From Paracoccus isoporae (GTDB lineage Bacteria; Pseudomonadota; Alphaproteobacteria; Rhodobacterales; Rhodobacteraceae): a DNA stretch of 64,000 bases. The stretch lies in assembly GCF_900101865.1 (NCBI RefSeq), contig NZ_FNAH01000003.1:124001-188000 (forward strand), given 5' to 3'. Numbering within the stretch: position 1 is the stretch's first letter; each line of letters starts with the position of its first letter. Positions 9,847 through 17,975 of the stretch are shown in pieces. Below the pieces are notes generated by a model. That model did no database searches. It was not told the origin of the DNA and worked only from the letters and a program-made list of their open reading frames with translations. A program made the position numbers and the translations under genes.

Positions 9847-11531
9847 GCCAGGCCCAGGGCCTTGTCGCTGACCGCGTCCAGATCCGCGACCCCGGCCTCC
9901 ACCCCGGCCAGATCGGCAGCGAAATGCGGCAGGACACGGTCCACATAGATGCGGGCGAGCGCCTTTTCATCCTCGCCCCCGGCCACCGCGGCCTTCAGAT
10001 GGTAATAGGCGCCAAGCACGCGGGAGAAGGCCTGCAGATAGGGCATGGCTGCCGCGAAGCGGTCCTCCATCTTCATCTCGACCAGCTTGCCGGTGACTTC
10101 GGACAGGGTTTGCGCGGCGGTCCAGATCTCTTCGACCCGGCGTGGCCAGAGCTGGCTGTTGGCGCGCGCGAAATCCTGGACCTCGTCCAGGAGCGACTGC
10201 GCCGCGCTGCCGCCATCGGCCATCTTGCGGCCGACCAGATCCATCGCCTGGATGCCGTTCGTGCCCTCGTAGATGGGCGTGATGCGGACATCGCGCCAAT
10301 ACTGCGCCGCGCCCGTCTCCTCGATATAGCCCATGCCGCCATGCACCTGAATCGCGGTGTCGGCCACGCGGCAGCCTACATCGGTGCCGTAGGTCTTGGC
10401 CACCGGCGTCAGCAACGCGGCGCGCGCCGCCCAGTCGGCATCCCCGGTGGCGCGGGCCAGATCGAGCGCGGTCGCGCAGGCCAGGCAGATCGCGCGGGCG
10501 GCGAACACCTCGGCCCGCGACACGGCCAGCATCCGGCGCACATCGGCATGGCGGATGATCGGACCGAACTGCTCACGCTCCGCCGCGTATTCGGCGGCCT
10601 TCTGCAACGCCGCCTCGGCCACGCCCACGCCCTGCACCCCGACGCCGAGACGGGCCGCGTTCATCATCGTGAACATGGCCGCCATGCCGCCATTTTCCCT
10701 CCCGATCAGCCAGCCCGTCGCGCCCTCATAGCTCATGACGCAGGTGGGAGAGCCGTGAATGCCCATTTTCTCCTCAAGGCTGACGACCTTCAGGCTGTTG
10801 GCCTTGCCCGGATTGCCGTTTTCGTCGGGCAGGTATTTGGGCACCATGAACAGGCTGATCCCCTTGGTTCCCGCAGCCCCGTCCGGAAGCCGCGCCAGCA
10901 CCGCGTGACAGACATTTTCGGTCACGTCGCTGTCGCCCCAGGTGATAAAGATCTTCTGCCCGGTGATGGTATAGCTGCCATCGCCATTCGGCTCGGCCTT
11001 CGTCTTCAGCGCACCGACATCGGAGCCGGCCTGCGGCTCGGTCAGGTTCATCGTACCGCTCCATTCGCCGGAGGTCAGCTTGGGCAAATAAAGCGCCTTC
11101 ATCTCGTCACTGGCATGATGTTCGAGCGCCTCGATCTGGCCCTGGGTCAGAAGCGGGTTGAGTTGCAGCGCCAGGCAGGCGCCGGACATCATCTCCGAGA
11201 CCGACATGTTCAGCGTCTGCGGCAATCCCGCCCCGCCATGGTCGGGATCGGCCGACAGCCCGATCCAGCCGCCTTCGGCAATGGCGCGGAACCCCTTGTC
11301 GAAGCCGGGAGAGGATCGCACGACGCCGTTTTCCAGCCGCGCCGGATGCGCGTCGCCCGCAGGGTTCAGCGGTGCCAGCACTTCCGCGCTCATCCGCCCG
11401 GCCTCGGTCAGAATGGCGTCGACAAGGTCGGGGGTGGCTTCGGAAAACCGCTCGGTCCCGGCCACTTCGGCAAAGGGCACGACGTGGTTGAGGATGAAGC
11501 GGATCTGATCGACAGGGGCGCGGTAAGCCAT
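9843..11531 (-). CDS. Acyl-CoA dehydrogenase of the DmdC-like family
   Basis: An FAD-dependent acyl-CoA dehydrogenase of 562 residues with the three usual domains plus the extra C-terminal domain seen in DmdC-type enzymes. The start MAYRAPVDQIRFILNHVV is characteristic of that subfamily. Other motifs are MNLTEPQAGSDVGALKTKA, FITWGDSDVT and RITPIYEGTNGIQAMDLVGRK-like residues near the C-terminal third. DmdC oxidises 3-methylmercaptopropionyl-CoA in DMSP demethylation, but close relatives act on other acyl-CoAs, so specificity is open. The ATG was chosen because GGGAG precedes it; 16 codons of in-frame extension do not look coding. It feeds electrons through ETF and the ETF-QO encoded nearby. 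Confidence 0.9.
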   Translation of the reverse strand: MAYRAPVDQIRFILNHVVPFAEVAGTERFSEATPDLVDAILTEAGRMSAEVLAPLNPAGDAHPARLENGVVRSSPGFDKGFRAIAEGGWIGLSADPDHGGAGLPQTLNMSVSEMMSGACLALQLNPLLTQGQIEALEHHASDEMKALYLPKLTSGEWSGTMNLTEPQAGSDVGALKTKAEPNGDGSYTITGQKIFITWGDSDVTENVCHAVLARLPDGAAGTKGISLFMVPKYLPDENGNPGKANSLKVVSLEEKMGIHGSPTCVMSYEGATGWLIGRENGGMAAMFTMMNAARLGVGVQGVGVAEAALQKAAEYAAEREQFGPIIRHADVRRMLAVSRAEVFAARAICLACATALDLARATGDADWAARAALLTPVAKTYGTDVGCRVADTAIQVHGGMGYIEETGAAQYWRDVRITPIYEGTNGIQAMDLVGRKMADGGSAAQSLLDEVQDFARANSQLWPRRVEEIWTAAQTLSEVTGKLVEMKMEDRFAAAMPYLQAFSRVLGAYYHLKAAVAGGEDEKALARIYVDRVLPHFAADLAGVEAGVADLDAVSDKALGLA

Positions 11532-11549
11532 CGGAACTCCCTCGCCGGC

Positions 11550-11622
11550 TTGCCGGTTAGGCGCACGGCGTCTATGCAATGTTTCAGTCAGACCAGATTA
11601 CAAGCGCCGACCGGTCCGGCAA
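11550..11622. promoter_or_regulatory. Facing promoters for tsaC (+) and the acyl-CoA dehydrogenase (-)
   Basis: In the 136-bp divergent gap, the plus strand has TTGCCG (11550-11555), 17 nt, TATGCA (11573-11578). The minus strand has TTGCCG (11622-11617), 16 nt, TAATCT (11600-11595). Both have normal spacing and point at the adjacent genes. These are sequence matches only. Confidence 0.35.
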
Positions 11623-11667
11623 GACATGCACCGATAAAACCCTGCGTAACGACAGCTTTGACCCCTC

Positions 11668-12615
11668 ATGCAAGCCGAAACCCGCCGCCTGACGCCCGAG
11701 TCCGAACAAATCGCCTATGCCGCGATGCTGCTCGCGCAGGGACGTCTGGTGGCGATGCCGACCGAGACGGTCTACGGGCTGGCGGCGGACGCCACGAATG
11801 CGCAGGCGGTGGCAGAGATCTACGCAGCGAAGGGTCGGCCGAGTTTCAATCCGCTGATCGTCCACGCCCCGGACCTGGAGACGGCGGCGCGGTTCGGGCG
11901 CTTGGACGCAGAGGCAAGGCGGCTGACGGAGGCGTTCTGGCCCGGCGCATTGACGCTTGTTGTTCCGTTGCGCCCGGATGCGGGACTGGCCTCGCTGGTG
12001 ACGGCGGGACTCGACACGGTGGCGCTGCGCGTGCCGGCGCATCCGGTGGCACAAGACCTGCTGCACGCCTTTGGCGGGGTCGTCGCTGCGCCATCGGCCA
12101 ATCCGTCGGGACGGATCAGCGCGACGACGGCGGGGCATGTGCTGGACGGGCTGCAGGGCCGGCTGGCGGCGGTGATCGATGCCGGGCCGTGCGAGGTCGG
12201 TGTCGAATCGACCATCATCGGCTGGCAGCAGGGCATCCCGGTCCTGCTGCGGCCGGGCGGATTGCCGCCCGAGGTGATTTCCGACTGCCTGGGCACGCGG
12301 CTTCTGCCACCGACGCCCGATCCGGGGCGCCCCGCAGCGCCAGGAATGCTCTCAAGCCACTATGCACCCGCGGCCTCTGTCCGGCTTGATGCCGCGACCG
12401 CGGCAGCGGGTGAGTTCCATATCGGCTTCGGGGCGGTCTCGGGAGATGTCTCGCTGTCGAAATCGGGTGATCTGGTCGAGGCGGCGTCGAAGCTGTTCGA
12501 TCTGCTCCACCGGGCCGATGCCAGCGGAAAGCCGATCGCGGTGGCGCCCATTCCGGCACATGGGCTGGGTGCGGCGATCAATGACCGGCTGCGCCGCGCC
12601 GCCGCGCCGCGCTGA
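11668..12615 (+). CDS. tsaC: L-threonylcarbamoyladenylate synthase (Sua5/TsaC type)
   Basis: The enzyme makes threonylcarbamoyl-AMP from threonine, bicarbonate and ATP, the first step of t6A37 modification of ANN-decoding tRNAs. At 315 residues it is the longer Sua5 form: a YrdC domain (RLVAMPTETVYGLAADATN, KGRPSFNPLIVH, FWPGALTLVV) in the first 205 or so residues, then a linker (PGMLSSHYAPAA) and a C-terminal Sua5 domain that closes the active site. The start follows a divergent promoter region. The gene ends only 9 bp from the 3' end of algH on the other strand. Confidence 0.94.
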   Translation: MQAETRRLTPESEQIAYAAMLLAQGRLVAMPTETVYGLAADATNAQAVAEIYAAKGRPSFNPLIVHAPDLETAARFGRLDAEARRLTEAFWPGALTLVVPLRPDAGLASLVTAGLDTVALRVPAHPVAQDLLHAFGGVVAAPSANPSGRISATTAGHVLDGLQGRLAAVIDAGPCEVGVESTIIGWQQGIPVLLRPGGLPPEVISDCLGTRLLPPTPDPGRPAAPGMLSSHYAPAASVRLDAATAAAGEFHIGFGAVSGDVSLSKSGDLVEAASKLFDLLHRADASGKPIAVAPIPAHGLGAAINDRLRRAAAPR

Positions 12616-12624
12616 TCCATCGCG

Positions 12625-13218
12625 TCAGGCCCGCCCGGCGGCACCCGACAGAAGCAGCGGATCGACACCCAGCGATTGAAGCGCACGCAGCCAGACCTCG
12701 CCCGGATCGCCGAACGCGTGATCATGATCCATTTCCGCGGTCAGCCAGCCATTGGCACGGATCTCGCTGTCCAACTGCCCCGGCCCCCATCCGGCATAGC
12801 CAAGCGCGAGGATGGCCCGTTCTGGGCCGCGCCCCTCGGCCAGTTCGACGAGCATGTCGCGCGTGGTCGTCAATTCGAGGCCGGAGCCGACAGCCATCGT
12901 GCCCTCATGCTCCGCGCCGGTCGCAGGGTGCAGCAGGAACCCCCGCACCGGCTCGACCGGGCCGCCGATCCGGACCGGCAGGTCCGGTACAGCCCCGCCT
13001 GTCTCGATCCCCAGCATCTCCAAGAGCTTGGCGAAGCGCATCTGCTCCATCGGCTTGTTCAGCACGATCCCCATCGCGCCGTCATTGCCGTGCGCGCAGA
13101 CCAGCACGACCGAGTGGGCGAATCGCGGATCGGTCATCTCGGGCATGGCGATCAGGACCTTGCCGGTCAGGTCGCTGTCGGGGTCAATAGGGTGAGGGTT
13201 CGTCTGCTCGGGCGTCAT
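12625..13218 (-). CDS. YqgE/AlgH family protein (UPF0301)
   Basis: A 197-residue cytoplasmic protein of the YqgE/AlgH family. It has the conserved core DLTGKVLIAMPEMTDPRFA, VVLVCAHGNDGAMGIVLNK, IGGPVEPVRGFLLH and LGYAGWGPGQLDSEI. AlgH was linked to alginate regulation in Pseudomonas, but no biochemical function is settled. The ATG at 13218 has GGCAGGAGG upstream; a longer in-frame option has no ribosome site. It lies divergent from a DsbD-domain gene and convergent with tsaC. Confidence 0.92.
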   Translation of the reverse strand: MTPEQTNPHPIDPDSDLTGKVLIAMPEMTDPRFAHSVVLVCAHGNDGAMGIVLNKPMEQMRFAKLLEMLGIETGGAVPDLPVRIGGPVEPVRGFLLHPATGAEHEGTMAVGSGLELTTTRDMLVELAEGRGPERAILALGYAGWGPGQLDSEIRANGWLTAEMDHDHAFGDPGEVWLRALQSLGVDPLLLSGAAGRA

Positions 13219-13322
13219 GCGGGGCCTCCTGCCCTGATAGATCGGGTCTGGCACCCGCATCCGCAACCCTGTCCCGAAAAGGTGATTTCAGCCCGGATCG
13301 CCGGCGCGGTAGACCGTGGCCC

Positions 13323-14084
13323 ATGAAATACGCGCTTGTCCTGACCCTGCTGACCGCCCTGCCCGCCACGGCCCAGACCCTGCCCGAGGGGCTGCGATCC
13401 GCCGGTTTTCTGCCCGGCTGGACGGATGCGGCGGGCAACCGGATCGCGGCGCTGGAACTGGTTCTGGAGCCGGGCTGGAAAACCTATTGGCGCAGCCCGG
13501 GCGATGCCGGGCTTCCGCCCGAATTCGACTGGATGGGCAGCAATATCGCAGAGGTGGCGTTTCACTGGCCTGCGCCAGAGATCATCGACTCGGACGGGCT
13601 GCGCACGCTCGGCTATCACGACCGGCTGGTTCTGCCCTTCACCGTCACGCCACAGGACCCGGACCGGCCGGTCGGGATCTCGGCCCAGGTCACGTTCGGT
13701 CTGTGCGAGAATATCTGCATCCCGGCGCAACTGACGCTCAGCGCCGCGGGCCCAGGCGATCGACCTGACCGCGACATCCTCGCGGCCATGGACGCGGCCC
13801 CGGCTCAGCGCGAGATTCGCCCGGCCTGTGCCATCGGCGCGATCGAGGACGGCATGACCGTAACCCTGTCCCTGCCGGAACCGGGCCGCGATCTGGCGGT
13901 GGAGTATCTGGCCGATCCCTCAGTCTGGGTGTCGGCGCCGGAACTCAGCCCCGATGGCGGCGAGGCCACCGTGGATCTGGTGGCCCCTTCCGGGCAGCCT
14001 TTCGCGGTTGCCGCGGACGGCATCGTGATGACCCTGCTGGGCGAGGACGGTGCCAGCGAATTTCGGGGCTGCGCCGCGGCCTGA
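13323..14084 (+). CDS. Periplasmic protein with DsbD N-terminal-like domain
   Basis: A 253-residue secreted protein (signal MKYALVLTLLTALPATAQT) related to the N-terminal, disulfide-carrying domain of thiol:disulfide interchange protein DsbD. The stretch LVLEPGWKTYWRSPGDAGLP and the cysteine pair FGLCENICIPAQL (near residues 127-139) match the family. The CcdA-like membrane domain and the C-terminal thioredoxin domain of full DsbD are absent, so it works as a separate redox carrier or has another partner. This stand-alone form is common in Rhodobacteraceae. Its 3' end lies 4 bp from the convergent argF stop. Confidence 0.85.
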   Translation: MKYALVLTLLTALPATAQTLPEGLRSAGFLPGWTDAAGNRIAALELVLEPGWKTYWRSPGDAGLPPEFDWMGSNIAEVAFHWPAPEIIDSDGLRTLGYHDRLVLPFTVTPQDPDRPVGISAQVTFGLCENICIPAQLTLSAAGPGDRPDRDILAAMDAAPAQREIRPACAIGAIEDGMTVTLSLPEPGRDLAVEYLADPSVWVSAPELSPDGGEATVDLVAPSGQPFAVAADGIVMTLLGEDGASEFRGCAAA

Positions 14085-14088
14085 CGCG

Positions 14089-15015
14089 TCAAACACCGAG
14101 ACACCACCGCATGATCGCCTTCTGGGCATGAAGCCGGTTCTCCGCCTCGTCGAAGATCACCGAATGCGGCCCGTCCATCACCGCGCTCGTCGCCTCGTCA
14201 TTGCGATGGGCGGGCAGGCAATGCATGAACAGCGCATCGGGCTTTGCCTTCGCCATCAGCTCTTCGTTCACCTGATAGCCGCGCAGCTGGTTATGCCGCC
14301 GCTCCTTGGCCGATTCGGGATCATGCATGCTGACCCAGGTGTCAGTGACGACCAGATCGGCGCCCTCGACGGCCTTGTGCGGATCCCGCTCGATCTCGGC
14401 CCGGACGCCCTGTTGCCGGGCGAAGTCGAGCCATTCGCGTTCGGGGTCGAGCGTCTGCGGCCCCGTGAAGGTCAGATCGAAGCCGAATTGCCCGGCCGCG
14501 TGCACGAAGCTGGCGCAGACATTGTTGCCATCGCCCGACCAGACCACCTTTTTGCCCGCGATCGGGCCGCGATGCTCCTCATAGGTGAGAATATCGGCCA
14601 TGATCTGGCAGGGATGGGTGCGGTTGGTCAGCCCGTTGATGACCGGCACGGTGGCATATTCGGCCATCTCCTGAAGCGTCGCCTCCTCGAAGGTGCGGAT
14701 CATGATGAGATCGACATAGCGCGACAGGACGCGGGCCGTGTCTGCGATGGTCTCGCCATGGCCGAGCTGCATTTCCCTGCCCGACAGGACCATCGTCTGC
14801 CCGCCCATCTGGCGCACGCCGACATCGAAGCTGACGCGGGTGCGGGTCGAGGGTTTCTCGAAGATCAGCGCCACCATGCGCCCCGCCAGCGGCGCCTCGT
14901 CGTCCGGCGTGCCCTTGGGGCGGCCGTCCCTAGCCGTTTTCATGGCGCGGGCGCTGTCGATGATGGCGCGGAGATCGTCTTTCGAGGTGGTGTGGATGTC
15001 GAGAAAATGCGTCAT
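14089..15015 (-). CDS. argF: Ornithine carbamoyltransferase
   Basis: ArgF transfers the carbamoyl group from carbamoyl phosphate to ornithine, giving citrulline in arginine synthesis. The 308-residue protein shows the carbamoyl-phosphate motif [13 protein letters not shown], the HPCQ loop ([10 protein letters not shown]), the ornithine-loop DTWVSM and the catalytic MHCLPAHR near the C-terminus. The start [18 protein letters not shown] fits homologues; a 19-codon upstream extension reads through an intergenic hairpin element and is rejected. It lies downstream of argD in the same direction, with a GNAT gene between. Confidence 0.96.
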   Translation of the reverse strand: MTHFLDIHTTSKDDLRAIIDSARAMKTARDGRPKGTPDDEAPLAGRMVALIFEKPSTRTRVSFDVGVRQMGGQTMVLSGREMQLGHGETIADTARVLSRYVDLIMIRTFEEATLQEMAEYATVPVINGLTNRTHPCQIMADILTYEEHRGPIAGKKVVWSGDGNNVCASFVHAAGQFGFDLTFTGPQTLDPEREWLDFARQQGVRAEIERDPHKAVEGADLVVTDTWVSMHDPESAKERRHNQLRGYQVNEELMAKAKPDALFMHCLPAHRNDEATSAVMDGPHSVIFDEAENRLHAQKAIMRWCLGV

Positions 15016-15069
15016 GTCGGTTCTGTCTTTCGGATATCGGCTCAGCAAGCCCGCTTGTCGGGCCCGGGT

Positions 15070-15120
15070 CAAGGGGGCGCTGCCCCCGCCGCGCGTGCCG
15101 CGCGGCCTCCCGGGGTATTG
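15070..15120. repeat. GC-rich double-hairpin intergenic element (REP-like)
   Basis: Two adjacent perfect hairpins lie in the gap between the GNAT stop and argF: GGGGGC-GCT-GCCCCC (15074-15088) and GCCGCGCG-TGC-CGCGCGGC (15089-15107). They are followed on the plus strand by CTCCCGGGGTATT. From memory, the layout resembles recurrent intergenic elements of Rhodobacteraceae genomes that pair a GCTGCCCCC arm with a CCCGGGGTATT tail. No second copy was seen in this window. In the transcript (minus strand) it follows the GNAT stop and precedes argF, so it may act as an attenuator or an mRNA-stabilising structure. Confidence 0.55.
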
Positions 15121-15612
15121 TCATGAAGAAGAAAGGTCTCGTCGCCGGGTCATCACCCGGACCGGCCTGCCCTCGCCATCCTCGCGGATCGCGTCGCCGC
15201 GAAACCCGGCCTTTTCATAGGCGCGTATGGCGCGCAGATTGTCCGTAGCGGGGTCAATGGCCAGCGTCGAGACATTGGCCAGAAGCTGATCGCCAAGCGC
15301 GCGGAGCCAGGCCCCGCCATGACCGCGGCCTTGCGGCGCGCCGAACACGTCGATGGCCAGGCTGTCGGCCGGCAGGCCGGCGAAATGCGGAGCAGGCCAG
15401 TGATGGGCCGGATAATATTGCGCATAGCCTAAATCGAGGTCGTCGCGGCTGGCGATCACCTGGTGCATGACCGGGTTGTCCAGATCCTCGCTGACAAGCG
15501 CGATCTGGCGGTCCGGGCCGGGCCACCATTCCGCCACAGGCGGCTGGCGCAGCCATTCGGCCAGCATGGGCAGATCGGCCTCCGTTACAGGTCTGAACCG
15601 GTACTCAGCCAT
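15121..15612 (-). CDS. GNAT family N-acetyltransferase
   Basis: A 163-residue acetyl-CoA-dependent acetyltransferase of the aminoglycoside 6'-N-acetyltransferase/Acetyltransf_8-like group. The start MAEYRFRPVTEADLPMLAEW and WLRQPPVAEWWPGPD are typical. The acetyl-CoA loop is PQGRGHGGAWLRAL, followed by NLRAIRAYEKAGF. The substrate is not predictable; relatives acetylate aminoglycosides, ribosomal proteins or siderophore precursors. Its ATG lies 8 nt inside the end of argD, so it is translationally coupled within an arginine gene set where argD and argF are usually adjacent. It looks like an insertion into that operon. Confidence 0.85.
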   Translation of the reverse strand: MAEYRFRPVTEADLPMLAEWLRQPPVAEWWPGPDRQIALVSEDLDNPVMHQVIASRDDLDLGYAQYYPAHHWPAPHFAGLPADSLAIDVFGAPQGRGHGGAWLRALGDQLLANVSTLAIDPATDNLRAIRAYEKAGFRGDAIREDGEGRPVRVMTRRRDLSSS

Positions 15613-16783
15613 TCAGTGACGCCGCCGCCCGGTCGAGCCGGTCCACCGCCTCCGCAATCTCGTCATCCGTGATGTTCAGCGGCGGCAGCAGGCGCAGCGT
15701 GTCGTCGGCGGCGGCGACGGTCAGGATCTGCTGGTCGTAGCCGGCCTTGACCATCTCGCCCGGCGCGATCCGGCATTTCAGGCCCAGCATCAGCCCTTGC
15801 CCGCGCACCGCCTCGAAGATGTCGGGATGGGCGGCCACCAGCCCTTCCAGCTTCTGACGCAGAAGCCCGCCCTTGCGGTTGACCTCTGACAGGAAGGCCG
15901 GCTCCGCGACGATCTCCATCACCCTGGCGCCGACCGCGCAGGCCAGCGGGTTGCCGCCATAAGTCGAGCCATGCGTGCCCGCGATCATCCCCGCCGCGGC
16001 GTCTTGCGTGGCCAGAACGGCGCCGAGCGGAAAGCCTCCGCCGATCCCCTTCGCCACCATCATGATATCGGGCGTGATCCCGGCATATTCATGCGCGAAG
16101 AGCCGACCGGTCCGGCCCATGCCGCATTGCACCTCGTCCAGGATCAGCAGCGTGCCGGTTTCGTCGCAGAGCTGCCGGATCTCCTTCAGATCCGCGTCAT
16201 CCAGGGGGCGGATGCCGCCCTCGCCCTGGATCGGCTCCAGCATCACCGCGCAGCTCTGATCCGAGAGAGCCGCCTTCAGCGCCGCCAGATCGCCCCAGGG
16301 CAGTTGGCGGAACCCCGGCATCAGCGGGCCAAAGCCCTTGACCATCTTCTCGGACCCGGCCGCGGCGATGGCGCCAGTGGAGCGTCCGTGGAATGCGCCC
16401 TCGAAGGTCAGGATCTCGACCCGTTCGGGCTGTCCGGTCTGGTGGAAATATTTTCGCGCCATCTTGATCGCCAGCTCCGCCGCCTCGGTGCCGGAATTGG
16501 TGAAGAATACGGTGTCGGCAAAGCTGTGCGCGACCAGCAGATCCGCCAGCCGCTCCTGCTCCGGGATCCGGTAGAGATTGGAGACGTGCCAGATCCGGCT
16601 GGCCTGCTCGGTCAGCGTGGCGACCAGGTCGGGATGGGCGTGACCCAGCACGTTCACGGCGATGCCCGCACCCAGGTCCAGATAGCGCGTGCCATCCCCG
16701 ATGATTGCCCATGCCCCCTCGCCACGCGCGAAGGAGAGGGGCGCGCGGTTATAGGTCGGCAGGACATGCGGAAATTCGGACAT
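15605..16783 (-). CDS. argD: Acetylornithine aminotransferase
   Basis: A PLP-dependent class III aminotransferase that converts N-acetylglutamate semialdehyde to N-acetylornithine. Relatives also serve in lysine (succinyl-DAP) synthesis. The 392-residue protein has YLDLGAGIAVNVLGHAHP, FFTNSGTEAAELAIKMARK, the cofactor segment LILDEVQCGMGRTG and the Schiff-base lysine in MMVAKGIGGGFPLGA. GAAGGAG precedes the ATG and is partly complementary to the bases just before the start (GAAG/CTTC), so the site could fold on itself. An arginine-rich short reading frame lies 80 nt upstream. Confidence 0.95.
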   Translation of the reverse strand: MSEFPHVLPTYNRAPLSFARGEGAWAIIGDGTRYLDLGAGIAVNVLGHAHPDLVATLTEQASRIWHVSNLYRIPEQERLADLLVAHSFADTVFFTNSGTEAAELAIKMARKYFHQTGQPERVEILTFEGAFHGRSTGAIAAAGSEKMVKGFGPLMPGFRQLPWGDLAALKAALSDQSCAVMLEPIQGEGGIRPLDDADLKEIRQLCDETGTLLILDEVQCGMGRTGRLFAHEYAGITPDIMMVAKGIGGGFPLGAVLATQDAAAGMIAGTHGSTYGGNPLACAVGARVMEIVAEPAFLSEVNRKGGLLRQKLEGLVAAHPDIFEAVRGQGLMLGLKCRIAPGEMVKAGYDQQILTVAAADDTLRLLPPLNITDDEIAEAVDRLDRAAASLNG

Positions 16784-16826
16784 GGGAAGGCTCCTTCAAC
16801 TGGCCTTGATCGGATAAGCAGGTGGA

Positions 16827-16887
16827 ATCGCCCGTGTAACCGCCGGACATGCGGGATCGCGCCTCAGCGGCGTCGGGGACGGGCGAT
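16827..16887 (-). promoter_or_regulatory. Possible attenuator pairing in the argD leader
   Basis: On the minus strand, ATCGCCCGT (16887-16879, inside the short leader frame) is an exact reverse complement of ACGGGCGAT (16835-16827) further downstream, giving a perfect 9-bp stem that encloses about 43 nt. The enclosed part can form its own hairpins (CGCC-GCTGA-GGCG, for example). A ribosome paused on the arginine codons of the leader frame would cover the upstream arm. No U-run follows, so any control would more likely act on translation or RNA stability. Confidence 0.35.
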
Positions 16888-16908
16888 ATATGCGGTCCGG
16901 TCGATCAT
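16864..16908 (-). CDS. Putative 14-residue arginine-rich leader peptide of argD
   Basis: ATG to TGA encodes MIDRTAYIARPRRR, with five arginines in 14 residues and four among the last five. It lies 80 nt upstream of the arginine-synthesis gene argD on the same strand. No ribosome site is visible, but a weak promoter (TTGCTG 16944-16939, 17 nt, CATTCA 16921-16916) would start transcription at or next to the ATG, as in leaderless mRNAs. Arginine-rich leader peptides are the classical sensor for amino-acid attenuation. Chance occurrence in GC-rich DNA is possible, so this is a hypothesis, not a confirmed gene. Confidence 0.35.
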   Translation of the reverse strand: MIDRTAYIARPRRR

Positions 16909-17048
16909 GGGTGATTGAATGCGGCAAATCCGGCGTTTCAGCAAGCGCTAATTTCGCCGGGGAAGGTGCCATGTGTGGTCCGCAGCAGCGCGAAACATGG
17001 TGATGAGACCATACCTGGGCAGGATCAGCTTCGTCCTAGCATGCGGGC

Positions 17049-17867
17049 TCACGGCTTCATCCGGTAGCCGCTGCGCAGCAGATAGAGCGCCAGCCCGCAG
17101 ACCGCGAGCACTGCGCCCGCGCAGACCGCGCCGCCCAGAACTGGGCTCGAATCGCTGACGCCAGTGAAGCCATAGCGCGCCCCGTCGATCAGGTAGAAGA
17201 TCGGGTTGGCATGGCTGATCGCACGGAACACCGGCGGCAACGCCTCGATCGAATAGAACGTGCCGGAGAGGAAGCTGAGCGGGGTGACGATGAAATTGGT
17301 GATCGCCGCCATCTGGTCGAATTTCTGCGCCAGGATGCCCCCGATCAGCCCCAGCCCGCCCATCAGCAGCGCACCCAGCACGATGAACAGCGCCGCGATC
17401 AGCGGATGAACCGGGAACTGCCCGATCACCAGTGCCATGCCGATCCCGATCACCAGCGAGACCAGCCCGGCGCGCGCCACGGCGCCGGTCAGATAACCGG
17501 TCAGGATCTCTCCGGCCGAGAGCGGTGGCATCAGCGTGTCCACGATATTGCCCTGCATCTTCGAGGCGATGATGCTGGAAGACGTGTTGGCAAAGCTGTT
17601 CTGGATCACCGTCATCATCAGGATGCCCGGCCCCAGGAACACCAGATAAGGCAGGCCCATCACCTCGCGATCGCCGCGGCCGAGTGCGACGGAGAACACC
17701 ACGACGAACAGCCCCGCCGTCATCAGCGGCGCGAAGATCGTCTGTTGCCAGACCGCCATGAAGCGGCGGATCTCGCGTCCGGCCAGGGTTTGCAGCCCCA
17801 GCCAGTTCACGCGGCCAAAGCGGCGGGCGCCCATCGGGCGGCGGACGATCTGTTCGGTCTGGGGCAT
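17049..17867 (-). CDS. ABC-2 type transporter permease
   Basis: A 272-residue inner-membrane protein with six predicted helices and the ABC-2 family pattern. A cytoplasmic N-terminus (MPQTEQIVRRPMGARRFGRVN) precedes FMAVWQQTIFAPLMTAGLFVVV, and the signature region is FLSGTFYSIEALPPVFRAI. Such permeases work with a separate ATPase to export drugs, polysaccharides or lipids. No ATPase gene is adjacent in the window, so the partner lies elsewhere. AGAAGG precedes the ATG at 17867, which rules out the long upstream extension. It is divergent from gcrA. Confidence 0.88.
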   Translation of the reverse strand: MPQTEQIVRRPMGARRFGRVNWLGLQTLAGREIRRFMAVWQQTIFAPLMTAGLFVVVFSVALGRGDREVMGLPYLVFLGPGILMMTVIQNSFANTSSSIIASKMQGNIVDTLMPPLSAGEILTGYLTGAVARAGLVSLVIGIGMALVIGQFPVHPLIAALFIVLGALLMGGLGLIGGILAQKFDQMAAITNFIVTPLSFLSGTFYSIEALPPVFRAISHANPIFYLIDGARYGFTGVSDSSPVLGGAVCAGAVLAVCGLALYLLRSGYRMKP

Positions 17868-17876
17868 GAGGCCTTC

Positions 17877-17928
17877 TTGAATTGGCGGGCGCGGCGGGAT
17901 ATTTCTCGGTATTCCCGGTGTGACCGGG
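17877..17928 (+). promoter_or_regulatory. Candidate gcrA promoter and leader hairpin
   Basis: TTGAAT (17877-17882), 17 nt, TATTTC (17900-17905) on the plus strand is a plausible promoter about 70 nt before gcrA. Just downstream is a small perfect hairpin, CCCGGT-GTG-ACCGGG (17914-17928), that would sit in the 5' untranslated region. There is no GANTC site in this gap. Sequence match only. Confidence 0.35.
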
Positions 17929-17975
17929 CATGTCTGAAATTGCAAGATGGGCGGGGGACCGCCGGAAAGGCTGAG

